Shown here one piece after another: positions 14,188-23,062 of a DNA stretch of 64,000 bases (its first letter is position 1; each line of letters starts with the position of its first letter). The stretch is from the NCBI GenBank assembly GCA_008711295.1, contig VUYV01000521.1, positions 1 through 64,000 of the forward strand. Direction: 5' to 3'. The notes below the pieces were generated by a model. It worked only from the letters and a program-made list of their open reading frames with translations, had not been told where the DNA came from and ran no database searches. Both the position numbers and the translations under genes were made by a program. The stretch is from Anarhynchus alexandrinus. Lineage: Eukaryota; Chordata; Aves; Charadriiformes; Charadriidae.

Positions 14188-14759
14188 ACAGGACTTTGGA
14201 AAATTTCACCTTGGAGAAAATACTCTTTGGCAAAGCCTTGACTTCCATGTTAGTATGATTAATCAGTTGATCAATACATTCAAGTGTTTGTGGGTAGGTT
14301 TGAAACTAATTCTAACAGTGTTCACGTAAATCCAGTGAGAAAACACAGAAGATGAAGGAAAAAACAGAGATAAATACATATAGAAATCTTTTACCTTAAA
14401 TGTTCTCTTGCTGTTGGGAATAAATTGGCATGTTGTGTTGACAGTAATGCCTGCCAGAAATTTAGGGAAAGAATATGGTGATTTTAAAATAATTGCAATT
14501 CACAGGTATAGGGAAGCAGGAGGTGGATTAAAGTTGTAGCTGGCCCAGTTTTAGTCTTGTAGTATACCCAGTAGGTAAAATGCCAGGGGAATGGCATTTA
14601 GGAAGGCACTGTATTGTGAAGGGTCCCACAATTTGGAAAAAAAAAAGCGACTGGTTCATTGAAGGTGGGAGAACGAGTGGGAAGGTGGGGAGGCTCACGA
14701 GAGTGCTGAGGGGTCTTGGTGAGGAGGAGCCCCTTGAGAGCAGCGAGGTCAGGCAGGTG
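14188..14759. other. Intergenic spacer between an LTR and a CR1 fragment
   Basis: No gene, RNA gene or recognisable repeat is visible. It is AT-rich at the left and purine-rich (GGGAAGG, GAGGAGG runs) toward 14660-14755. Confidence 0.5.
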
Positions 14760-14988
14760 TCATAGAATCACAGAAGGGTTTGGGTTGGAGAGGACCTTAA
14801 GATCATCAAGTTCCAACTCCCTGCCATGGGCAGGGGCACCTCCCACCAGACCAGGTTGCTCAAAGCCCCATCCAGCCTGGTCTTGAACACTTCCAGGGAT
14901 GGGGCCTCCACAGCTTCCCTGGGCAACCTGTTCCAGTGCCTCACCACCCTCACAGTGAAAAAATGTCCTCCTGATATCTAATCCGTGT
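14760..14988 (-). mobile_element. CR1 LINE 3' fragment
   Basis: The left end reads TCATAGAATCACAGAAGGGTT, the reverse complement of the CR1 3' terminal repeat and tail. It continues through the conserved CR1 block (GGCAGGGGCACCTCCCACC, then CCAGTGCCTCACCACCC). In minus-strand translation it gives the C-terminal CR1 ORF2 signature with [19 protein letters not shown] and LVWWEVPLPMAG. The copy is 5'-truncated at about 14988, after which the sequence is no longer CR1. A minus-strand open frame running on to 15287 is a chance extension across this junction. Confidence 0.9.
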
Positions 14989-15522
14989 CCCTGAGGCCAA
15001 GGGGAGGTCATGCTCTCAGGGATGAGCAAGCCCTGACGTTTCGGCACCGAAGCGATCCTCTGGCTGGCTGGAGGAAGCTCTGTGGTTGAGTTGTGCAATT
15101 GTACTCGATGAGGTTTTTCTCTGCAGAGTTTTTTGCTACTCACAACTATTGGAAAGTGGGTGAGGTGGAGCCTTGGGATCAGCCTGTAGGACAGTGTCTC
15201 TGGGTTTGAGGAGTCCTGACCTGCTCCAGCATTACGGATGCAGAGAGAGGGGCTGCTGCTGGGAAATAGATCCCTTACCAAGTTCATCCTTTTTTAAAGC
15301 AATTTGATATGTTGGACTCTTTTACTTGCTTGGTTTCCTTTTGAAAGCTTCCGCGTCGGCAGGAGGTAGGTAAGGCGAGCAGCAGTTGCCTCTGGAATTA
15401 ATTGGGGTGCCCCAAGCCTAGGCGCTCTGCTTTTCTGCTTTACTCTTTCGCAGCTTGTTGTGCTGAAGCATTTTATTTTTAAGGGAGCTACTACACTCTC
15501 CCTATCTACAGGAAACACAATT
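14989..15522. other. Intergenic spacer, nothing recognised
   Basis: No gene, repeat or RNA gene is recognisable. The stretch leads into a 23-base A run at 15523-15545. Confidence 0.5.
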
Positions 15523-15545
15523 AAAAAAAAAAAAAAAAAAAAAAA
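15523..15545. repeat. Poly(A) homopolymer tract, 23 bases
   Basis: An uninterrupted run of A after AATT. It could be an old retroposon tail or plain simple sequence; no retroposed body is recognisable on its 5' side. Confidence 0.9.
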
Positions 15546-15559
15546 GAGGAAGAATTTGG

Positions 15560-16320
15560 CAAGGAGCCAAGCGCAGTGACTGAAGTAAGAAGTAGGGAAC
15601 TTGGAGTAAGTTTAGTTACCAGGACATTGCGTGGCAGAGCGGGTCCACGGTGGATTTTAAGGGGCTCGGAGACAAGCACGCGATGCCCGTTTCATAGCGC
15701 GCAAAGGAGGTTTGCTTTCTTAGACGAGTGTCCTGGCGCTGCGACTACAAGTGAAGCTGTTGGTCTTGGGAGGGGATAAAGCTGCGTGTAAATGAGAAGA
15801 CAGGAGCGTACCGGAGTGCTATGGAGGGCAGGAACTTTGTTGCTGTGACTTTTACAAGCCTTCAAGGGTAAGATTTACTGCTTTCCTTCCGCTTAGTTTG
15901 TTTTCCCTCTCAGCTTTTAGGGGCAAAAAACTTGTGGGTTTTTTTGGGTTTTTTTTGGTTTGTTTTTTTTTTTTTTTTTTTTTTTTTTTCCAGACCCGAC
16001 AGCTTCGCAAAGTTTAATCAAAGTGTTTGGGGGTCGAGCTTTCTCAGCGAGCGAGCTGATAGACTTCTGGGTGGAGTGAGCCGGGCTGTGCATGATTTCA
16101 AGCAGCGGCGGCGGCGGCAGCAGGCGCCCGGGGAAGCTGCTATTGTTTGCGGTGCTGGGCAGGGAGCAGGCTGCTGCCTGCGTTTCTGTCCGGGAACTCG
16201 CTCGGCCTCGGCTGTTGGTCCGTAACCTGAGCACTGCGACTCGCTCGCCCGAAGGAGCCGAATGCAAATTTTTTGACTGCCGCTCCGGTGTCAGTTTAAA
16301 GAGCGTTTTAATGAAGACAG
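15560..16320 (+). promoter_or_regulatory. CpG-rich patch, candidate promoter of the downstream flippase gene
   Basis: CpG dinucleotides are clearly denser here than in the flanks, especially at 15600-15740 and 16030-16265, where a GCGGCGGCGGCGGCAG tract occurs. An octamer motif ATGCAAAT is at 16262-16269. A good splice-donor sequence, AAGG|GTAAGA, follows 15867, so a noncoding first exon could end there. The patch lies about 7 kb upstream of the first coding exon on the same strand. No TATA box in a sensible place was found. The assignment to the flippase gene is inference, and an unrelated noncoding transcript is an equal possibility. A 27-base T run (15963-15989) splits the patch. Confidence 0.35.
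15963..15989. repeat. Poly(T) homopolymer tract, 27 bases
   Basis: An uninterrupted run of T inside the CpG-rich patch, next to shorter T runs at 15938-15960. It is simple sequence and likely length-variable. Confidence 0.95.
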
Positions 16321-17198
16321 ATGGAGGATATTGGATCATTACTTTAAAACGTGGCAGATAACAGGCTGACTCTGTTTCCCAGCAATTATAGCTAATTGCG
16401 TTGGCATGTTTGAGTGTAGGGGGTGGGAGCATGCAGTTCCATAGGTTTCTGTATGTATAGCTTGGAAGAGCAGCAAAAAATAGCTGGGGGGCTCGCTTGC
16501 TTCATCCAGGATACCTCTTCAGGTGTTTAAAAAGCTGAGGAGGTTTCAGGGATACTTTCAAACTCTTTGCACTGAGTTAGTAGATTTAAACCAGAGTCAC
16601 CGCTCCTCTTGTAAACCCTGATGCCAAGAGTGGCCATTTATAGCTTCTTAAAATTATTCCAAGTCAAATTCAGGCAAATCTGACTTCAGACCCGAAAGAG
16701 TGTTATTCTCGCATTAAAAACACGCTTTTTGGTTGTCTGTCCTGAAGCTTGCTTTCTCTGTTTCCCACTCGCAAAGCAGGGAGTGCTACAGCCTGTGCTA
16801 CTCCCTGTTTTGCTCTTGAGGTGTTCAAACACAAGAGGATGTAAGGAGGGGTGGAGAAATACAAATGCTTATATATTTAAATGTTAAAAGGTGATTGGTA
16901 CTAATTATTTCTAATGGCTGAAATTTTTATGTTCGCTTTTGATAGGGGAAAGCAAAGGCATCGTACACTTCGGAACCAAAAATTGACCACTTTGACTGAA
17001 ATAGTTAATATACCAGAAGTTTAAATGGGGTCCTTTGCAAACATGCCTTTGCATGGCACACCACCGGCCCGTGCCAGGTGTGCCAGGCCTTTACACTGCT
17101 CTTGCCAGAGCATTAGCAAGCATTGCGCCAACTGTGATGTCCTTCTCTGTGATACCTGGGGGTGATCGTGACTCTCCTGCTTTAGCACCTGAGTATGT
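16321..17198. other. Intergenic spacer, nothing recognised
   Basis: No exon, repeat or RNA gene is recognisable between the CpG-rich patch and the LTR at 17199. Confidence 0.5.
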
Positions 17199-17790
17199 TG
17201 TCATGATTTAACCCCAGCTGGCAACTAGAACCATGCAGCCATCCGCTCCCCCTGCCCAATTTGTGATGGGGGAGAGAACCAGAAGAGTAAAAGTGAGGAA
17301 AAGCTCCTGGGTTAAGGTAAAGACAGTTTAATATGTAGAGCAAAAGCAGCGCACACAATCAAAGCAAAACGAGAAATTCATTCAGTGCTCCCCATCGGCG
17401 GGCAGGTGTCCAGCCATCCCCAGGAACGCAGGGCTCCGTCACGCGTAACGGTTACTTGGGAAGACAAACGCCATCACTCCAAACATCTCCCCCCTTCCTT
17501 CTTCTTCCCTCAGCTTTATATACTGAGCATGACATCACATGGTATGGAATATCCCTTTGGCCAGTTGGGGTCAGCTGTCCCGACTGTGTCTCCTCCCAAC
17601 TTCTTATGCCCTCCAAGTCTGCTTGCTGGTGGGGCAGTGTGAGGAGCAGAAAAGGCCTTGAGAGCTTAGCAACAACTAGAACTGCCGGTGTGCTATTCTA
17701 CAAAAAGTATTTCTCATCCCAAATCTGAAACATAGCACTATACCAGCTTCCAGTAAAAAAGTTAACTCTGTCCCAGCTGAAACCATGACA
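17199..17790 (-). mobile_element. Solo LTR with 5-bp target duplication (TATGT), family C
   Basis: The element begins TGTCATGATTTAACCCC and ends AAACCATGACA, with a 7-bp terminal inverted repeat TGTCATG/CATGACA. It is flanked by TATGT at 17194-17198 and 17791-17795, a perfect 5-bp duplication. It is 592 bp with no attached coding region. A TATATAAAG motif reads on the minus strand at about 17513-17523, and ATTAAA reads on the minus strand further along (near 17330), so retroviral sense is minus. The core around CAGCTTTATA...CTGAGCATGA and the following GGAATA(T/C)CC block is shared with the LTRs at 4624 and 26580, although the termini differ. The sequence type (AACCCCAGCTGGCAACTA) is familiar as an abundant avian LTR. 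Confidence 0.9.
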
Positions 17791-20700
17791 TATGTGCACC
17801 CCCTTAGGCATGCAACTAAGGCATGGAGAAAACAGGGAGTTTGAGGACTTAACGTATTTTAAACCCTTAACATTTTCCCAGTTGTGCTTCCAAATCCAGT
17901 TTAAAGTGATATGTGTTCAAAATTTAGGGACTTAGATTTGGTTCATCTCGTGGTATTGAACAGCATTCCTCCACCAAGAACATAAGGCATCATAGGCAGT
18001 CTTGAACCTTGTCAGTCACGATGCCCAGTGCTTGGGATCTACTTTCTCATACAGGTTAGATATTTAGCGCTTTACCCTGAGAAAAAAATTCTAAGACCTG
18101 TGGGTGTTTTTTGTTGTTACATCAGCTGAACACAGAGTTTAAAAAATTAAACTTATAAATATTGCTCATATGCCAAAACTGACCTGACATGGAAAGCTGG
18201 TGAGTGGAGGCATGGTATGCTTTCTGAACTTTTACCTGGACAGAGCTATTTAGACTTTTTAGGGTGTATACGTACCACACTACATTTGGTGGCAAAATTG
18301 ACTGGAGAAATCCTGTTCTCCTGCCTAATTCTCCTGGAGTCTGGGTGCTTGCTTCTAGTATTACGGCACAACTCGCTGCCCACTCAGATCTGCTACAACC
18401 CCTGCTTAGGCAGGAATTTCGGTCCGTACTGAACTACACCCCATGATCTGGATTAAAATAACCCTTCCAAAAATGATTGTATTTAACATGGATCATTTCA
18501 CAGAGTCTGGGAACAAGGTGATGGGAGCAGAAGCATCAAGTGTTTTCTAATTCGTATATATCATTGAATCTGATGTAGCGTGTAGCTATGTCCAGAGACA
18601 GGGCCAAGAAACTAGCCGTGTTTTCCATCTGCAACATCTGCTCTCCATTCATCGGAGTTGTGCCATGTCTTTTCTCATTTTGCTACTCATCACAGTGGTG
18701 GTGGGAAGTGCCTCCCTCCACCTCTAGTGTGCAGCCCAGACCTTAGCGAGCCGTGGTTTTGGATTGGGCCGTAGCCCTTGCGAATTCCATGTGCCGTAGC
18801 TCATTGCAACCTGCCCCTCACGCAGGAGGAGCTTTGCTGTTGTGTTCTCAAGCCAAATCTGGCTCTTGTCTCTCTTAAATAAGGCTGAGCTTGGTTTACG
18901 AGAAAGCATCCCTTCCCTATTTAAGACCCATCAAAGTAGCTTCTCGCTGTGGATATTAAAGTGCTCAGAGCCCATGATTAAACTGCCAGTAGCCATAAAG
19001 CAGGTGGATTGTCTTTGCAGAAGTGTAAGCTCTAGCTAGACAGTTTGTAGAGCACTGTAGGTACAAAAGCCTTCTCTAGTGAGAAGTGATAATTCTTTCT
19101 TAGCTTATACCCCCAAATTCCCATAAATGAGGAACTGGGAATTTGAGCTTTAAATAATTTTTGCTATAGGCTTTGGAACCATGAGGAAGTAACACACGTC
19201 CTGTTACACAGAGAAGTTGGACCTGTGTGGTTATTCAAATATGTGAGCTCCCAGTGATTACTGAGCAGCGCAGGGTACCTGGGGTAAACAGAAATGAAAA
19301 AAAAAAAACCAAAACCACAAAATAATCAAACAGAAAATGGAACAACAACAAAAAAAAAGTCCTGGAGGGCTGACACAGACTGTGGAAGGCAACTTGAGGA
19401 GACTGAAGCAGTGCTTCACTTTGCCTCTGAAAATAGCTCGTGCCAGGGAAAATGAAGGCAAACAGGAAATTGACTTTTTTTCTGACTAGAAAGCTTTCGT
19501 GTGTTTTATGTGTTTTCAATTAATTCAGGAATAGGAGGCTGTGAAAGTGTCTTACCAAAATCTGAAAAGTACTTCATGCCACATGAAAATGAAACATGAG
19601 AGAGATCGTTTTTTCCAGAAAACGCAAAGGGAAATTAAAACCGTAGCAGAGTCTGTGAGTGATAAGAGGCTGAAGACCCATCGTTGCAATTTTGGAAGAG
19701 AAACTAAATCTCAGATTTAAAAAAATAGAGAGATTGAATAAAGGGGGAAAAAATAGAGTAAAGAAAACTGAAGAGGGATGTACATTTTGGTTACAAGTGG
19801 AATCTGGGGAAAAAAGGACCCTGAGGGAGATTGTTGATAGATACAGGTGAAAAGATGTTGGACCCTGCAGGTAGGATTGAGAGTCCAAAATCATAGAATC
19901 ATAGATAATAAAATACCCTAAGAAGAATACCTGGGACTGAAAGGCAGGCAGAGATAAGGCCTTGGTTGACCACATCTGCCTGTAGAAGTTGTGATAACTC
20001 CACCATCGTTTTCTGAGGTTTGTTTTCACACTTGCAGCCGATGGTCAGTGAACTCTCAGACTGAAAACAGACTCCTGGAAGTACGCAGGTGTGCTGGCAC
20101 AAACGGGGGTGTGAGCAGACAGGCACACACAGAAGCTGTTGCCAGCGTGAGAGCGGCTTGGTAGGTAAAGGAGTATGAGGATTAGGTGTGTGAGTCAATA
20201 ACAAAGCAGCAAAGGGCGATATTTGCAATATTATGAAAATAAAGGGTACACCTCAGTGTAATAGGGGTGTGTCAAGCCCTTAATGCCATCGTGTGTGTGC
20301 CCATTGAATACTGACACATTCTCAAATGACACTGTGGTTTGGGCAAGCCAGGCACTGGGTTTTGCTTAGAGGATCAGGTCAGCTTGGGAAGGATTTATAA
20401 CTCCTGCCGTTCAGCCAAGTAAGCAGCTATCCTAAATCTGTATGATGGAGATGACATACCAGAGAGGTAATCGGTACCAATGGATATGGCAAAGTTATCA
20501 CCCATGTCACGCCTAAAAGACATGGTTTTATGGGAATGGTGAGACTGTAAGGATATTTGTGGTGGCCATGATTGTAACTTAAATTTGCTGCCGAGCGAAG
20601 ATGTTCAATGAATGCAACCCTAATCAAATGCACTGAGAAGCTGCAGGAATTAAGAATGCCCTCCATGTCAAAATAGTATATTGTTGCAGTCTAGTTGTCA

Positions 20701-21232
20701 TACTGCAGTCACACCAGAAACCAGTGATTAAAGAATCACAGTAATTAACAAAAGCCATGTGTCAGAGCTGAGGGAAGTTTCAGGTTTTTGTTTGTGAGAC
20801 GCGGATCTTAACTCTATTGTTTGTTTCGTGTTATTACTGCTGAAAGAAGGCTTATAACCACCCTCTCTTCTGCTCCCCCACAAATATAAACATCCTTTTT
20901 TCCCCCTCTGCTGGAATTATATGCCTTGTCAGTTGAGTACACAGCTGGGAGAGGTTTGGTAGCTGCAGATCGTTTTTCTAAAACTTTTGGCAAATACAGC
21001 AAAATCCAGAGTTCAGTAGTATAGCCATATGATGATTACAACCAGTCAACCTTTTGCATCCTTGTGCTGCCAGTGGACAGCAATTACCAGATCTGTGGCT
21101 CCTGGTGCTCTAGGAAGTCTGAAGTCTTTACCTCTGGGTGTGTGGGTAGTGTGTCTTGCTCCTCCCACCATCTTATGGGAAGCCCTCAGTGCTATTTAGG
21201 AGGGTTTTGTAAGACATTATAGTAATTCTAAG
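17791..21232. other. Intergenic DNA, no gene recognised
   Basis: No exon or clear transposon is present. Poly(A)-rich simple sequence occurs at 19296-19360. A short ATCATAGAATCATAG at about 19892-19906 resembles the CR1 terminal repeat but has no CR1 body beside it. The 151-codon minus frame across 19574-20029 is low-complexity and shows no family signature. Confidence 0.5.
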
Positions 21233-21400
21233 ACATTGCCCAGAGAAGCTGTTGAGGCCCCATCCCTGGAGGTGTTCAAGGCCAGGCTGGACGTGGCCTT
21301 GGGCAACCTGGTCTAGTGGGAGGCCTTGTCTATGGCAGGGGGGTTGGAACTCGATGGTCTTCAAGGTCCTTTCCAACCTAAACCATTCTATGATTCTATG
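21233..21400 (+). mobile_element. CR1 LINE 3' tail
   Basis: The stretch starts in the conserved CR1 block (TTGCCCAGAGAAGCTG), continues through CCATCCCTGGAGGTGTTCAA and GGTTGGAACTCGATGG, and ends ACCATTCTATGATTCTATG, the CR1 terminal 8-bp repeat. It is 5'-truncated, leaving only about 170 bp in + orientation. Confidence 0.92.
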
Positions 21401-22676
21401 ACATGGAAGAAATATGTTGAAAATGATAGACTGAGGTCATTTAGGGATGGACAGTAAGGTTGGTCAGCAGGGTTGAGAAAGCTTTAGGTTGTGACATTGA
21501 ATATTGTAACTTCAAGTGGTTTAGCTCCATGGACAGGGAAAATTTTGGGGAGGGGTGTTGTCAAAGCATTTGTTCTGGTGAGCAGAAACAATCGGCTCTA
21601 CATGAGTGAATAGAAAAAGTATCTCTTTCAAGCACAGTGGGCACAGAGGGGTTCCCGAACACCGCGGTGAGCGGCAGGGAGTGCTGTGCCAGGGCTGCGC
21701 CGTGCTCAGGGTGTGCAGTGCTTAGCTGGCTGGCTGGAGCTTACCTGCTGCTGTTTGCCTTATCTCAGGCTCATTGAATTGCAGCTGCTAAATATAGCTT
21801 TGCTTTAGCATCTGGAATAGAGTTCTGCGCAGAAATGTCTGACCTATGCAATGGCTGTAGACTTTTCCTTAAAGTTCACCTTCATTTTCTGAAAAGACTT
21901 GAAGCCCAAGCTGGCACCAGGCATGGTTCGGTGATGTTGTATCAGGCTTGCACTTGGGCATAGGCTGTATTTGCATTTGCGTGTTTCCAAAATACGATGT
22001 ATATGCTATACTTGTCTCCTTACACACCCTTGCTCTGCACAGATAGCATAGAATAGAGTGCAAAGACTTCATTCTGTCACCTAGAAAACATGTTCTATAT
22101 AGATGACGATTCCCTCAAATGTCTCAGCTTGGCTCCACTGGCCAGTTGAGCAACTGGTACAGCGTTCCTGTTAAATCAGGCTCCCCGTCAGCCAGGCACG
22201 CCAGACAGTGCTGGCTTTTCCCATGCTCACGGATCCTCGCAGGCTGCCAGCACCAACACCACCATTAAGTACTTTAAATAATCTGTCTGATGCTTGGCAT
22301 GCTGAAAGTTTCATTACCGACAGGTTTTGATGTGATTTTGTTTAATGCTCAATTCCTCTGCATATCAGGATACGTTCAGTGCCTTAAATGCATTCCTGGT
22401 GCCCGGCTTTAGGCTCCTGGGCCGGGAAGTTTGCAGGCAGTGGGGGAGAAATTTTACTCAGAGCCGTACAGGCTAGTCCACCCCAGACACAGAGGGTGAC
22501 CAGCAGATGGACAACCGTGTGAGCCAGCACATGTTGAGCACAGGCAGATGTACAGGAAACCAGTGTTTCCCGCTGCTTCCCCCTCTTCAGGGAGGCTGGT
22601 CTTGCTCTGGGTAGTCACACAGTTCCTCTAGACCTTCAGCACAAGCCCTGTGAGTGTATTTCTCCTTTACACATAG
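21401..22676. other. Upstream flank of the flippase gene, nothing recognised
   Basis: No coding exon or repeat is recognised. The stretch immediately precedes a candidate noncoding exon at 22677-22768. Confidence 0.5.
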
Positions 22677-22768
22677 GGCCAAGGCAGTAGGAATGTCCTT
22701 TTCGGTCTCTCCTCCACCGGCCCGTTCTTTGTGCCGTGTCAGGAGATGAACAGATCAAAATGTCCAAG
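22677..22768 (+). other. Candidate noncoding 5' exon of the ATP8B-type gene
   Basis: The segment has a usable acceptor (TTTCTCCTTTACACATAG ending at 22676) and a strong donor CCAAG|GTAAGG after 22768. It would leave an intron of only 215 bp before the start-codon exon. The strong acceptor of that next exon (polypyrimidine tract then TTGCAG) requires some upstream 5' exon, and this is the nearest plausible one. The reading frames through it do not join the main frame, because TAA at 23008-23010 closes that frame upstream of the start codon. Transcription is unproven. Confidence 0.35.
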
Positions 22769-22990
22769 GTAAGGTAGCCCACACTGCTACAGTGCAACTT
22801 GCAAAGCTGAGATGGTTTTGCATTTTAAAACACGCAATGTGATAAACTGTAGCTGTTGGCCACTGTGCTTAGGAGTTTGGTTCTCCCGTTTTATGGACAC
22901 AGAATTACATGTATGTGCCGCATCACGTCATGCTGTGGGACTAGAAACCCCCATTGTGAATTACTTTCTCTTTTCTCTTGCAGAAGTTCC

Positions 22991-23005
22991 ATGGAGTTGG
23001 ACTAA
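22991..23005 (+). promoter_or_regulatory. Four-codon upstream ORF in the 5' UTR
   Basis: ATG at 22991 encodes Met-Glu-Leu-Asp and stops at TAA (23003-23005), 14 bases before the main ATG. It sits in a CCATGG context, stronger than that of the main start. If the candidate exon 22677-22768 is used, an in-frame ATG there (22746) extends the same uORF. Short uORFs of this kind usually lower translation of the main frame; that effect is inferred here. Confidence 0.5.
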
Positions 23006-23019
23006 ACTAAAGTTTTGGG

Positions 23020-23062
23020 ATGTCTCTATTAGGATTAAAATTTGGAAAGAAGAAATTGAAAG
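23020..23062 (+). CDS. ATP8B5: Flippase coding exon 1 (start codon; residues 1-15)
   Basis: The exon starts at 22984 after a clear acceptor (CTTTTCTCTTGCAG) and ends with a GTGAGT donor. The ATG at 23020 opens MSLLGLKFGKKKLK followed by one base (phase 1), which joins the AG of exon 2 to make Glu. An in-frame TAA at 23008-23010 shows this is the first possible start. The start context is GGGATGT, with a favourable G at -3 but T at +4. The basic, lysine-rich N-terminus matches the short cytosolic leader of ATP8B2/ATP8B4-type flippases. No family signature lies in these 14 residues alone; the call rests on position, phase and the seamless join to the EERQLQANNRD segment of exon 2. Confidence 0.75.

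Noticed and set aside
14760..15287. 175-codon minus-strand open frame
   Set aside because: Its C-terminal half is a CR1 tail read out of frame; the correct CR1 frame gives the known ORF2 C-terminus. The rest is a chance extension past the CR1 junction.
15917..16432. 171-codon minus-strand open frame
   Set aside because: It runs through the poly(T) tract as poly-lysine and through CpG-rich, stop-poor DNA; no family signature.
19890..19908. CR1 terminal repeat on the plus strand (ATCATAGAATCATAG)
   Set aside because: No CR1 body follows on either side, so it is too short to call.
22746..22768. Using ATG 22746 or 22756 as the protein start
   Set aside because: Joined to exon 22984 both frames hit a stop before the main frame, and their phases do not fit exon 2.
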